Positions 41,350 through 53,646 of a DNA stretch of 64,000 nucleotides are shown in pieces. The stretch lies in NCBI GenBank assembly GCA_011947345.1, contig JAAVTG010000531.1, positions 620,001 to 684,000 on the forward strand, written 5' to 3'. Each line of letters starts with the position of its first letter. Position 1 is the first letter of the stretch. A program made the position numbers and the translations under genes. The notes beneath the pieces were generated by a model. The model ran no database searches, was not told the DNA's origin, and worked only from the letters and a program-made list of their open reading frames with translations. This stretch comes from Phytophthora quininea (taxonomy: Eukaryota; Oomycota; Peronosporomycetes; Peronosporales; Peronosporaceae).

Positions 41350-42784
41350 CTATTCTGCCTTGGACTCAAAACGCTGGTCCCAATCGCGTTGCCAAAACGG
41401 TGACGAGTATGGCGATGTGAAATTCTCAGGGGTGAGTTGGTCGGGAGGCTGGTACCAGTAATTCAAAGCCAAGTGGCCATTGCCTGCGGCAGAACCAAAC
41501 GACTCGACCTCATGGAACCAAGACGCCGGCAGGAAGAGCATATCGCCCACCTCAAGGTCGCAGAAGGCCACTCTGGCATCCTTAAAGTTGGGGAACTCCT
41601 TGTCCACTGCGCGTCGACCTTCTTCGCCGTCATGCAACCGAAACGTGTCGACTTTACTGAAGCTGACAGGGTACGTGATCTCCGCCTGAGCCGCATCTCT
41701 CTTTGCTGTTTTTTCTGCTCTTCCTCTTCTTCAGGGTCCAACGCCAAATCATCCAGTTCGCCGAGTTCACTCTCGTCGTCACCTTCCGCTTCACTCTCTT
41801 CAAAATGAAACGCTCCGTTCTCAAACTCGTCGTCTTCTCCATCGCCCTCACTGTCATCAGCTTGCAGTACGCCAAACATGGCCTTCTCCAGGTTACTCTC
41901 CGCAGCTTCCAGACGAGCTTCAGCTCCTGATTCTCCAGCTTCGACAGCCCTCTCAGCTTCTGCAAGCTCGCGTTCCGCAGCAGTCCGTTCAATAGCAGCA
42001 AGGGCTTCACGTTCAGCAGCAGGGTCAGCACCGTACGCCGTAGTCTCCTTTCCGGCGTAATTGATCAATCCGTTCGGATATACGTGCGTTAACCGTCCAC
42101 GCACGTACATTTTGTCTGCTTCTCCAGGCGAGTACAGTCGGAAACGCTTCTTACCACGTAGCAAGATGTAGAGATTGTCATGATGGTCGTGATGGAGACC
42201 AGTGGACGACCCGTGCTTGTTGTTCCCCATCCACATGTTGATGTTTTGCGGGATCAAATGGCCCATGAGTTTCGGTCGCACTGGGAAGTCCTTCTGTAGC
42301 TGCTTCATGAACGGAGCCATGATCTCCGGTCGACCGTCCTCTTCGAACGCAACTTCCTGGGTCGTCAAGTAGTACATCTCGTCACCGTCGGCAATCCGTT
42401 TGAGCAGGTCTCGGAACGGCATCTCGACGGCGATCCCTTTGCCAAACTTCTCGTTGATGTCTCCACGACGCTCCACCGTCAGTTTGGTGTCCCCGCCAAC
42501 TCGATCAGTCGGTCGTCGGACTTGCACCATTTGGATGGGGCAGTGAACTCTTGGTCTTGTAGAAACCCTGACAACACCACAGGGGTGCGAGTGCAAATGT
42601 ACTTGGCGAAGAATTCCTGGGGGCTCACACTGCCCACGGGAATCCGTTCGATGTCATTGATCTTCTCAGCGAACTCGTAGCCACTGTATTCATTGACGAA
42701 TTGAGACTCGGCAGCATCTGTGGATGCGCCAGCTTCATTCGTTCGCAGTCGCTTTTGCGAGTCACACGTGGCGGCGCCTGTCAT
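41350..42784 (-). CDS. JmjC/cupin-8 domain hydroxylase with acidic insertion (frameshifted)
   Basis: This is a Fe(II)/2-oxoglutarate-dependent hydroxylase-like protein of the cupin-8 type (JMJD7/HSPBAP1-related). From ATG 42784, the N-terminal part has IERIPVGSVSPQEFFAKYIC and TPVVLSGFL. The core has TGLHHDHHDNLYILLRGKKR with the His-x-Asp iron ligands, and after a long insertion DMLFLPASWFHEVES provides the second His. The insertion (about 130 residues) is an Ala/Glu-rich helix followed by a very acidic stretch (DDSEGDGEDDEFENG). Frame breaks lie at the C4 at 42491-42494 (LAG to DTKLTVERRGD) and near 41690, each fitting one missing base. Length is about 475 residues. Whether it hydroxylates a protein, RNA or histone cannot be told. 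Confidence 0.82.
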
Positions 42785-43104
42785 GCTAAGCGGATCCCGG
42801 CAATTTGGCAATTGGCACGAGGTTATCAGGTCGTTTGCTTGGAACGATTGGTCGTCGTGGGTGGGGCAGAAAAACGTCAGGAAGGACAGTGTTGAAGCAA
42901 AACGCAGACAAGTGCAATGGTGTGCACAACGAGGGCGTGCACTGCAATCGTACGTAATTATCATCCACGCCGAAGGAAAGCGCCTTAAAAAACTTCGATA
43001 TGCTGTCCCCGTTTCTGCTGTCTGGGTCCGCTCTTGCTATCAACGTACGCGATCGAGCGAACGCAAACGACTACATGCTCGGCAGTGTGTGCGACGAGCT
43101 CTCT
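42785..43104. other. Intergenic region between the DnaJ and JmjC genes
   Basis: It holds the promoter of the JmjC gene and the 3' flank of the DnaJ gene. A CCAAT occurs on the minus strand, but I cannot support any further signal or gene. Confidence 0.35.
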
Positions 43105-44789
43105 CTAGCCGAAATGGTATCGCTGGCCGCCCATACCACCTCCCATTCCTCCCATACCTCCCATGCCGCCCATGTTCATGCCACCCATGCCTCCGCCGCC
43201 GCCAAAGAACATCTACAAATTGTAATCAAGTGAGTGGTGATAATTAACATGCTACGGTCGATCCATTGCCGTACCTGGAAGATCTGTGACGGGTCAACGC
43301 CGCCCATGCCGCCTCCCATGCCTCCTGCAAAGTCATTGTCCAAATCCTCCAGATCCACGCCCGAGTCGTAGCGCTGCCGCTTCTGTGCGTCCGACAGCAC
43401 CGCGTAGGCCTCTCCGACGTCCTTGAAATGCGACTCGGCCTCGGCCTTTTGCTCGTCAGTCTTATTGGCGTGACGATCAGGGTGGTACTTGAGCGCCATC
43501 TTCTTGTACGCCTTCTTGATCTCGGCCTCCGTGGCGTTCTGGCCAACGTTCAGGATCTTGTAGTAGTCTTTGCGCTTAGCCTTCTTAATCTCCAGCTTCG
43601 TCTGGCGGATGTTGCCCTGGATATCGCGCTGGGCTTCGTCGCCCACCAGCTTGGACGCTTGGTCATACACTCGCAGCGCTTGCTCCAAGTTCTCCAGGCC
43701 GCCAAGAGCCTTCAAACACGCAGCTTTGCGCAGATACGCCTTGGCGTACCCATGATCATAGTAGATGGCCTTATCGCAGTCTTTGATGGCCTCCTCGTGT
43801 CTGTTCAGCCGCGACAGAGCGTTGGCGCGGTTGCAGTGGATCTTTGAGTTAAAGGCTTTGTTCTGCGGGTCGATCTTTAGACACTCCGAGTACATGTCCA
43901 CGGCCTCGGCCATCTTGCCGGCCTTGAAGGCGTTGTTGGCCTCCTCCTTGCTGTGTTCGAGCGCACGGATGCGCTTGATCTCCTTCATGCACTTGTGGTT
44001 GTCTGGGTCGGAGCGCAGTGCCTGCTGCAGGTGCTTGATGGCACTGGGGAACTCTCCCTGGTAGTACAGACAGCGAGCTCTCAAGAACAACAGCTCCGGA
44101 CTGCTCGAGTCCGTGCGCATGAGCTGCGTCAGCGCCGCAAAGGCTTCGTCGTAGCGCTCGCAGCCGATCAAGGCTTCTCCTCGCAGCAATTTGGCTTGGC
44201 TCGAGCCCGACAACACTTGCGCAGCGCCGTCAAACACATTCACCGCCTGAGAGTATCGTCCCTAATGATTTTCATACACAAAAATCTTAAGCAATACATC
44301 CAACCACATAATAATAAATAAATAACTTACTGCCGCCAAGTGTTCTTTTCCGCGTTGCAGTTTGTCCAGCGCCATCTCCAGTTGCCGCTTCTCGTTGAGT
44401 AGAGTCGCGTTGTTCGGGTCGCGGATCAGTCCGGCCTGGTACGTCTTCATGGCCGCCTCATGGTCTCCCTGCAAGAACACATTAATAAATCCATCTTTTG
44501 AGCATAAATAAAATAAAAGTTCGCCTACCAGAGCCAGCTGCGCCTTGGCTTTCCGCACGTAACCCTTGATGTAGAGCGGGTCGAAGACGATGGCGCGGTT
44601 ACAGTCCGTAACGACGTCCTTGTGCTTGCCCAGCATGAACGAGGCGGCGGCGCGGTTGCCATAGTAGGCCACGACCGTGGGGGCGGCGTCGATGGCCTGC
44701 GTGTACTTGTCGATGGCGCGCTGGTAGTCCCCGCGCTTGTACAGCTCGTTGCCCTGCGCCTTGAACTCCTCGGCCGCCGCGTCCGCCAT
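43105..44789 (-). CDS. TPR-DnaJ co-chaperone, DNAJC7-like
   Basis: Four exons: 44789-44529, 44468-44331, 44261-43275 and 43212-43105, with GT-AG introns of 60, 69 and 62 bp. The protein begins [20 protein letters not shown], the first of two TPR clusters (second: [20 protein letters not shown]). TPRs bind Hsp70/Hsp90 C-termini. The J domain, [20 protein letters not shown] with the HPD tripeptide in [10 protein letters not shown], stimulates Hsp70. This order matches DNAJC7/TPR2. After the J domain the last exon codes for an unusual Gly/Met tail ([20 protein letters not shown] and on) ending QRYHFG with TAG at 43105-43107. The reading frame is intact throughout. It is a cytosolic protein-folding factor. 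Confidence 0.92.
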
Positions 44790-44952
44790 GGTTACAGTGT
44801 CGGAAAAGCACTACTGCCCAGTCAATTGGGGCCAAAACGCGCAAGATTCTCGAAATTTCGTGCTGGTACCGCTATTTTGGTACGACACATTTTCATATAA
44901 TATTTTCTCAGAGGACGTCGGAGGACAAAAATTAATGGCCGCTGAGACGGGG

Positions 44953-47651
44953 CTACATGAAGGCGGTCACCGCTTCGTCGTTGTCGACGTTCTCGGCGTG
45001 CTCAATGCGTCGGCCAGCATCCTCGCGGCGGCGATGAGGCTGCGGACACTCGCCCGACGGTCGATCGTGAAGGAGGACGAGCTCGCCTTGGACTGGTCGA
45101 AAGCGTCCTCGTCTTCGGAAAATGTGGTGAGTGCTCGAAGGACGTCGTTGCTGGACTTGGTGGAGGACAGATCGGTGTCCTGGATCATGGCCGACAGCAG
45201 TCTCTGTCTCGAGAAAGTGTCCTTCAGCTGCCGGTTGCGCGTCGATTGTTCAAAGTCCTCGGCGTTGACGGACATGACAGACGTCCGTCGAGCAGCGGGG
45301 GTGGTGGGCACCCGCGCCCTGCGGACGATAATCACGTCCACATTACCCCAGACCCGAGGCTCGTGCTTGCCCTCCGGATTCAGCACCGTCTCCTCCACCC
45401 CTCGCACTTGAAAGCCGCACAAAATGTCGCCTCTGGAAGCTGCTCGTTTGGCCAACTGCCAGAACGAAACTTTCTCCGAGGCTTCGCAGTACAAAGAGGA
45501 AGGCTCAACTTCGACGTACGCTCCTCGAGGACCCAGCAGCTCGTCCAATATCACCCGCACATCGCGATTTTCCGAGATCATGGCCAAGATGCAGCTCACG
45601 AGCTCGTTCGACTGGATGAACTCGGACAACTGCAGGATCGTGGCGCTTGTGGAAATGGTGCGTTGAGTGCGAGGGTCGAGGATCTCGCTGATGCACTTGC
45701 AGTACTGAACCGGTTGGTCGTTGTGGTGTTTCATCATAGCTTGCGTCTGCAGATCCCGAATCAGCAGCAGCGACGCCAGCGAGTGCGAGTCCGAGTGCAT
45801 GATGTCTTCCTCGAGCGCTTGATCTGACAGGATCATGATTGACGTGAACTTGTGCCATGGGAGCTTCTCCAGTTGTCTTCGGATAGCGGTGTTGCCCACG
45901 TGGTGCACGATCGTCGAATTTTGTAGCGAGTCGACGTCCAGTCCGCTGTCCAGCAGCGTCTTGTTGCGGAGGTGGACTGGTTCCTCGCACAGCATCGTCA
46001 CTTCCGTACCGGGGTGGACAACAGCGTCCAACAACTGCAGCATGTCCCGAATGTCGCGACGCCACCCGCACATGAGGATCTGTTCATTGATTGGGGGCTT
46101 TGTCACCGGCTCGGGCATTTCACCGGCTTCCACCGGCACAGGAGGGCACGCTTTGTACGTGTCGTCGTCCTCGGCAAGCACAAGAATTTCATCGCCCTGC
46201 TCCACTGTCATTGTGCCACTTGGACAGATAAATACCTCGCCACTCTTTCGCTTGATACCGAGAGGAACTGCGTTGGGGAATCGCACCGCGAGGTCGTTGA
46301 ACGACACGCCCACACATTCTGGCCACTCTTTAAAGTAAAACTCATTCCCCTCGAAGCCAAGCAGGGAAGCATATACCCGTGCCAGTCCAGGAGACCGAGC
46401 GGACATCAGCACGAGACGGCCGATCACGTCGTGGGATACTAGAATCTCAACGTCCTTCCCGCCTACAAGTCGCAGTAATGGGTCGTTGTCGATATCTCGC
46501 AGCTCGGCAACAATGTGTCCCGATAACTAGAACGGTGGGAAAATACATCACACTGTCAGTTCTTGAAAGGCACTTGCTTTCGAGCCTCACGAACAGAACA
46601 ATACCTCGGGCAGTGTTTTAAGACTCAGGACAGTTCGTAGAATCGCTGCGTCGGACCGATCGGCGTCTCCCGTCGAGTTGGCCATGATGATGATACACCT
46701 GGCGCGGTGAGCCGAGACTTTCAAGAGGTCCACGGATAACATTGGCGTTCCGGTTCGAATGATCACTTTCGTCCCCTGCAGCTCCTCCTTTTTCATCTGC
46801 GACTCGAGCTCAGCCTCTAGCACTTCCTTATCGGTATCGGCAAGCACAACGATGGTGCCTCCATGTTCACTCACATTTGCTAGGGATATTTGCCGAATTA
46901 AAGACACGGACTTGTCGGACCATCCAAGCAGCAGCTGAAGCGAACGGCCAAGCAACGTTAGTTTAGCAGACGTCAAGCACAAGCCGCAAACGCCACCCAC
47001 CGTGTGTCCTTCTTCCGCTAAACTCGACTTGCCCTTCTTGAGCATGTCCATTTTTTCCCGGATGGCGTCGACCACGAACCCCATAATCACTGAGAAGTAC
47101 AAAATGCCTACGAGCGATGTAATCACTCCGACCACGCGTGGGCCCTACAGAAAATACCAGTACCCATGTTAGAAGACAATTTCCAAGATGACAGCAACTC
47201 CTACGTACGTTCAAAACCAGAGTCGTATGGGAGCATGGATCTGCCAAAACGTCCACGATTGCCACACTGTATCTGCAAATAAGAAGGTCGGCTCTGCTGC
47301 CATCAGGAGCACGCCGAAGACGACCATGAACGCTAGCCCCACCAAGGTCAACGTCATGATTTGACCGTACTTGGTCGAGATGTACTGGTCGATTCGATAC
47401 GCAGCCCACTCGGCTCTGGAAATCTTCTTGGACGGTGCCTTGATCGTGGCGATGGCGTAGTTTTGCTGGGCCAACAACTCTGCTTTGCTCGTCGCCATCC
47501 TCGCCAGTTCCTGCGGTTTTCTCGGTTTGACGGGTTTGGGAGTCAACGTGTCAGTCCCAACGGCTTGTGCAATCGGTGTCAAGGTGACTTCGACATCGGG
47601 CACGTCGTTCCCACTCAAGTCCAGTCCTGGGATGACTTTCTGGGCGCTCAT
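44953..47651 (-). CDS. CASTOR/POLLUX-like ion channel, copy 1
   Basis: The protein resembles plant CASTOR/POLLUX (DMI1) cation channels and has an RCK-type regulatory region. From ATG 47651 the N-terminus is soluble. A membrane helix, MTLTLVGLAFMVVFGVLLMA, precedes a pore-like SWTFLADPCSHT, then a second helix, VVGVITSLVGILYFSVIMGF with VVDAIREKMD. The NAD-binding-like domain (GGTIVVLADTDKEVLEAELE, then IIIMANSTGDADRSDAAILR) and a second module (ILMCGWRRDIRDMLQLLDAV) follow. About five short-intron-separated exons are needed. Breaks fit a missing base at the A4 at 47246-47249 (before LADP) and one near 45000. The second puts the stop at 44953-44955 and makes the C-terminus (ADALEHAEN) agree with copies 2 and 3. 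It is the most downstream of three tandem copies. Confidence 0.83.
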
Positions 47652-47734
47652 ACCTCGAGAGATATCCTCGATGAGGAGACGCGACTATTGCGACGGGAAC
47701 TATGTATATTCCTTCCCCACGCCACGCGATAACG

Positions 47735-50314
47735 TTACGTGTGTGGGTGGCGGGTGGAGCGAACTTTGGTACGTTCGGATTCTTCTAAAGCGTCAGCGAG
47801 CCTTCGAGCTACTGAGATCAAGGCTTGGACGTCGGTTTGTCTTGCTGGTATTGTGTACGCGTGAACTGTGGCCACCAGCTCGTCCACAGTTGTCGCGTCC
47901 AAGTCGACTGCTTCCTGAAGGCAGGTGCGTTCAAAATCCTCCGATTCCGCAAGGACGAACGCCGATTCGTGTTCTGCACGATTATCATGATCGTCACGCC
48001 GAAGAACAACCATGTCGACGTTTCCCCAAGAGCGAGGTTTGTGTTTCCCTTCGGGATTGAGAACCACGTCATCGAGACCAGCGAATTGGTAGCCGCACAG
48101 GACGTCGCCGCGCATCATCGCTCGCTTTGCCAATTGCCAGAACGACACCTCTTCGTGAGGTTCGCAGTAGCGAGAAGACGGTTCCACCTCGAAGAACGCT
48201 CCTTGAGGGCCTAGCAATTCGTCCAATATCACTCGCACGTCTCGGTTCTCGGAGATCATCGCCAAGATGCAACTTACCAGCTCGTTGGACTGGATAAACT
48301 CGGACAGCTTGAGAATCGTGGCGCTGGTCGAGATGGTACGTTGTGTCCGAGGATCGAGGATCTCGCTGATGCATTTACAATCGTCACTATCGCGGTTGGA
48401 GTTTCGCGCTTGCAAGTCTCGGATAAGCAGCAGTGACGCCAGCGAGTGCGAGTCCGAGTGCATGATGTCTGCCTCAAGCGACTGGTCTGACAAGATCATG
48501 ATCGACGTGAACATATCCCAGGGAGTTTCTCGAGCTGCCTCCGAACCGCGGTGTTGCCTACGTGGTGCACAATCGTAATGTTCTTTAACATCTCCGGGTC
48601 GAGTCCGCTTTCGACCAGGGTCTTGTTTCGGTGATTAACCGGTTCTTCGCAGATTATGTGGAGCTCAGTGTCGGGTTGCACAAGCGCATCCAGCAAGCGG
48701 ATCATATCGCGGATATCTCGACGCCATCCGCACATTAGAATGCGCTCTCGAGCGTGAATTTTGGCCAAGGGAACTGGCAACGCGCCACCCTCAACGAGGA
48801 TCGGATTGCAGGCCTTGTACGTGTCATCGTCTTCAGCAAGAACCAAAATCTGGTCGCCGCCTTCTACGAGCATGTTACTGCTGGGGCAGATGAAAACTCC
48901 ACCGTGTTTCTTCTTGATGCCTAGCGGGATCGCATTTGGGAACCGCTCCATCAAGTCGCCAAACGGAACTCCAGCGCATTCAGGCCACTCTTTGAAGTAG
49001 AACATTGCCTTCGAAGCCCAATAGGCTTGAGTACACACGAGCGAGGCCCGGAGATCTCGCCGACATGAGTATAAGCCGCCCGATAACGTCGTGGGAAACG
49101 AGGATCTCAACATCGTTCCCTCCCACCAGTCTCACCAATGGATCGTTGTCAATGTCACGCAACTCGGCAACGATGTGGCCTGATAGCTACACACAAAATC
49201 GTTAGACACACTCGTTTAAAAACACTGCAGACAGACGAATCCTATACCTCAGGAAGGGTTTTAAGACCCAAGATTGTACGGAGTACAGCTGCGTCGGATC
49301 GATCTGCATCGCCAGTCGAGTTTGCCATCACGATAATACACTTCGCCCGGTGGGCCGAGACTTTCAACAGATCAACAGACAGCAGCGGTGTCCCCGTTCG
49401 GAAGATCACACGGGTGCCCCGAAGCTCTTCCTTTTCATCTGCGACTCGAGCTCTGCTTCGAGTTCCTCCTTGTCGACTTCAGCCAGTACGACGATGACTC
49501 CACCTTTTTCGCTTTCATTAGCTATGCATATCTGTCGAATGAGGGAGATTGATTTGTCAGTCCACCCGAGAAGGAGCTGGCAAGCAAAGAGTTAGCTACC
49601 CCCTTTCAACAAGAAACACACGTAAGCTGGGAACTTACCGTGTGCTTTTCCTCGGCGACGATGGACTTGCCCTTCTTGAGGACATCCATTTTCTCTCGAA
49701 TGCCATCGACGACAAAACCCATGATCACGGAGAAATACAGGATGCCCACCAGAGTAGTGAAGACGCCGACAACACGTAGCCCCTGAAGATCAGACCCGTG
49801 TGAGCGTAGCAAGTTACTCCAACATCGCAGAGGTACCTACGTCTCGGATAAGTGTCGTATGCGACCCCGGATCCGCCATATATGTCCACGAATTCCACAT
49901 CGCCTCCTCAAACGCGGTTGACGGATTCACGAACTTGAGTAGGAATCCGCCGACGAAGGTTAGCACCAGTCCTACAATTGAAAGCGACAAGATTTGTCCT
50001 CGCCGAGTGAAAATGTACTGGTCGAGCTGGTACGTGATCCACTCGGTCTGGGTAATGTGCATGGACGGCGGTTTGATGTTTGCCATCGCACTTTGGTTCT
50101 GTTTCGCGAGAAATTCCGCTCTTACACTCGGAGATGGTAGTAGTTGCTGCTCCGGTGCAGTGTTGGTGACGTGGAAAGCACTCCGTTGTCTTACGGTTCG
50201 CTGAGTGGCAGTCAAATCTTGTGTTTCAACTGGTTCGTCGTCCCCATTGTCGTCGCGAAAGCTTAAGGTACCGACCACCTCCCGGTCACTCGGGATAATT
50301 TTCTTGAGGCTCAT
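47735..50314 (-). CDS. CASTOR/POLLUX-like ion channel, copy 2 (frameshifted)
   Basis: It has the same layout as copy 1, starting at ATG 50314 (MSLKKIIPSDREVVGTLSFR). Membrane helix ILSLSIVGLVLTFVGGFLLK, pore-like NSWTYMADPGSHTT, second helix VVGVFTTLVGILYFSVIMGF-like, RCK region, and the second regulatory module ILMCGWRRDIRDMIRLLDAL are all present. The C-terminus ends RRLADALEESERTKVRSTRH. Frame breaks fit lost bases at an A run near 49434 (QMKKEEL), two bases near 49005 (FEGNEFYFKEW) and a C run near 48522 (KLPWDMFTS). It lies 83 bp upstream of copy 1 on the same strand. Divergence in the N-terminal 60 residues and the C-terminal 100 residues contrasts with a highly similar core. Confidence 0.8.
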
Positions 50315-50494
50315 ACGTTCGAACCAAGCTCCACCACGCACGCTTCGTTACTCAATTGAGTTGTTCTCCAGCACACTAAGCATGGGACACCGCTAATTGA
50401 ACGCTTGGGAGTGCAGGCAAGCGTTTCAGTCGATTTGTGTCCGCGCTCAAAATACGGACATGCGAGGTGCTGGCAGGATAAACTACCCTCAACA

Positions 50495-53305
50495 CTAACG
50501 AGAATCGACCAGGTCGTCGAGGTTCGCCTCGTTTTTCTCCAAAGTATCCGCGAGCATTCGAGCCGCGATAATCAACGCACGCACACTCATTTGGTGTGTT
50601 GGCGTCGGCAGAAGATCGGAGCAATTGCTCGTGTGGTCATCAGCTGCTGAGGAGTAAAGCGACGACATTGCTTGCAGAATGGAAGTGCCATCAGCGTCAC
50701 TGCCCAAATCGATCATGCCACCGAGAGGGGACTCCTGCACGATCGACTCCAAAAAGCGCTGACGTGAATACGTCGCTTTCAGTTGACGACTGCGTGTGGT
50801 GCGTTCAAAATCTTCCGCGTTGACCGGAACGAAAGCGACTCGTGCGGAACGACGTCGTCGTCGTCGTTCCGAAGAACGACCATGTCAACATTCGCCCATG
50901 AGCGAGGTTTGTCCTTGTCTGCGGGATTCAGCACGGTATCCTCCACGCCGGGGATTTGGTAGCCGCATAGGATTTCACCTCGCACCATTGCGCGCTTAGC
51001 CAACTGCCAGAAGGAAACTTTCTCGTATGACTCGCAATACCGCGTAGATGGCTCCACCTCGAAGCTGGCTCCTTGAGGACCTAGCAATTCGTCCAAAATC
51101 ACTCGAACGTCACGGTTCTCGGAGATCATCGCCAAAATGCAACTCACCAGCTCGTTCGACTGAATAAACTCGGATAACGTGAGGATTGTGGCGCTGGTCG
51201 AGATCGTCCGTTGTGTACGTGGGTCAAGAATTTCGCTAATGCATTTGCAGTAGCCTGGTGCTCCATGAATAACACTATTGCGGCTCGAACTGCGTGCTTG
51301 CAGGTCACGAATGAGCAGCAGTGATGCCAGCGAGTGCGAATCCGAGTGCATAATGTCTGCCTCTCTAGACTGGTCCGACAGAATCATGATCGAGGTGAAC
51401 GAATGCCATGGCAATTTCTCGAGCTGTCTCCGAACCGCAGTGTTGCCCACGTAGTGCACCAATTTGAGGTTTTTGAGATTGTCTTCCGTGACTCCGCTTT
51501 CAACTAGTAGCTTGTTTCGTAGGTGGACTGGTTCCTCGCAGATAATGTGGAGTTCCGTGCCGGCCTCCACCACGGCCTCCAGCAACTGGATCATATCTCG
51601 GATATCTCGTCGCCATCCGCACATGAGAATACGTTCCTTCGCAGGAAGTTTTGTCGGTGGGATAGGTACTTTTCCAACCTCGATGGAGACCGGTGGACAA
51701 GCCTTGTACGTGTCATCATCTTCGGCTAGAACCAAGATCTGATCCCCTTTCTCGACGACTACAGTGGAGCTTGGGCAGATGAAGACTTCTCCGTTTTTCC
51801 GTTTGATCCCGACTGGAGTTGCTGCTGGAAACCGCTCCATGAGTTCGCCGAACGGCACTCCAGCACACTCTGGCCACTCTTTAAGTAGAATTCGTTGCCT
51901 TCGAATCCTAGCAACCTTGAATAAACTCGTGCAAGTCCTGGCGATCGAGCTGACATGAGCACAAGACGCCCAATAATATCGTGGGACACGAGGATCTCGA
52001 TGTCGTCGCCTCCGACAAGCCGAAGAAGTGGGTCGTTGTCGATATCGCGTAACTCAGCAACAATGTGGCCCGTCAACTAGAAAACATTCACACAAATCAC
52101 GTTAGTATGACGGATCACTCCGAAAATGACCGCTTGTGTCTCACCTCGGGTAGCGTCTTGAGACTCAACACTGTGCGAAGTACAGCCGCATCGGATCGGT
52201 CGGCATCCCCAGTCGAATTGGCCATGATGATAACACTCTTCGCACGGTGGGCTGATACCTTCAACAGATCGACAGACAGCAACGGTGTCCCTGTCCGGAA
52301 GATCACACGCGTTCCTCGCAGTTCCTCCTGCTTCATCTGCGAGTCGAGTTCGGCTTCCAGCTCTTCTTTGTTGGTTTCTGCAAGCACAACAATGACTCCA
52401 CCCTTTTCGCTTGCGTTGGCGAGACATATCTGTCGGATGAGCGAGATCGATTTATCGGTCCACCCGAGAAGGAGCTGCCGGCAAACCGTGTGACTTAACA
52501 GACTCAAAGTAGTATGAAGCGGAATCGAAAAACTCACCGTGTGGTTTTCCTCAGCAACGATCGATTTGCCTTTCTTGAGCGTGTCCATTTTTGCTCGTAT
52601 GCCGTCCACAACAAAACCCATGATCACGGCGAAGTACAGGATCCCCACCAATGTGATGATGACTCCAATAACTCGCATTCCCTGCAAAACCAAAGCAAAG
52701 CTGTTAGCGAAATAGCAATGGTAAATAATATAGCAGTAACATGTGCACATACATCTTCAGTGAGGCTATTGTGAGACCCTGGATCTGCCAAGTACGTCCA
52801 CGATTCCCACACAGTCTGTCTAAACGCTTGGGCTGGCCGTGCCGCCTTCAGGAGAATGCCTCCTGCTGTCATGAGCACGAGACCCAGCACTGTCAGCGTT
52901 GAGGTCTGTCCTCGTTGCGTCGATATATACTGATCGATCCGATACACGAGTTTTTCGCGCCTGCTGATGCGCTGGGATGGAGGTCTGATTTTCGCGATGA
53001 CTTGGTTCTGTTGTGCGAGTATCTCGGCTTTGGTGGCCGGCGTCGCCACTAGATGGTGCATCGACACAGCTCTGGCGAGGTTCGAGGCGGTCCTCTGTCG
53101 AATCGTACGTCGTCGAATTGGCGGTGCAATGGATTTCTCATCGAATCTCACTCTGGCAGCAGGCTTCGTTCCGTCAGTCGTTGCTTTGCGTACTTCATCA
53201 CGCTCAGCTGAGCTTGGCACTAGTCCCGGAACGCCGCCAGTAGAAAAACGAGACCTTCGTCCATTCCTTTGGTTTCTCCTAGGGAGTAATTTTTCTTAGG
53301 CTCAT
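50495..53305 (-). CDS. CASTOR/POLLUX-like ion channel, copy 3 (frameshifted)
   Basis: This is the third tandem copy, from ATG 53305 (MSLRK). The first codons run into a stop after eight residues unless an A5 run near 53291 is one base too long; the corrected frame continues RRNQRNGRRSRFSTGG. Downstream are STLTVLGLVLMTAGGILLKA, the pore-like ESWTYLADPGSHN, VIGVIITLVGILYFAVIMGF, the RCK region (GGVIVVLAETNKEELEAELD) and ILMCGWRRDIRDMIQLLEAV. Other breaks lie near 51888 (EFYFKEW) and between 50780 and 50850, where the C-terminal part NAEDFERTTRSRQLKATYSR is in another frame. The C-terminus is ADTLEKNEANLDDLVDSR. It keeps the same exon order as copies 1 and 2. Confidence 0.8.
50846..50870. repeat. 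Perfect 9-bp inverted repeat with CGT/ACG triplets
   Basis: GGAACGACG and CGTCGTTCC are separated by 7 bases. The element is inside channel copy 3, where GAC triplets code for a short Asp run, and may favour slippage or a frame shift at this spot. Confidence 0.55.
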
Positions 53306-53646
53306 GCCGTCTGTCTGACCGACGGTGAGATGGCAATTGATAGACAACTACAACATAACTGTGTCGCCTATCAGGATTGACCGTGTATTTTCAGAGCTCT
53401 CGAGGTAAGAAGTGAGTCCGTCAAAAGTGCAGTATTTTAGGTGGGTGTCATTCACCAGACAACAGCACTCTACAGCAAACAAAATCCAGACCCACGCATA
53501 CAGTAGTTAGATACTACCCGACAACCATCACTACGGCGTGTCGAGGAAGAACGGATGCACCTGCATCGTGAAAAACAATACTCGTGCTGCTGCAGAAATA
53601 GTATTCCTAGCACGTTGATCGCTTTATCGGATCTGAGCAAATATTA
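53306..53646. other. Intergenic region between channel copy 3 and ankyrin-like gene 1
   Basis: 341 bp hold the copy 3 promoter and the 3' flank of the ankyrin-like gene. I see no gene or convincing motif. Confidence 0.35.
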
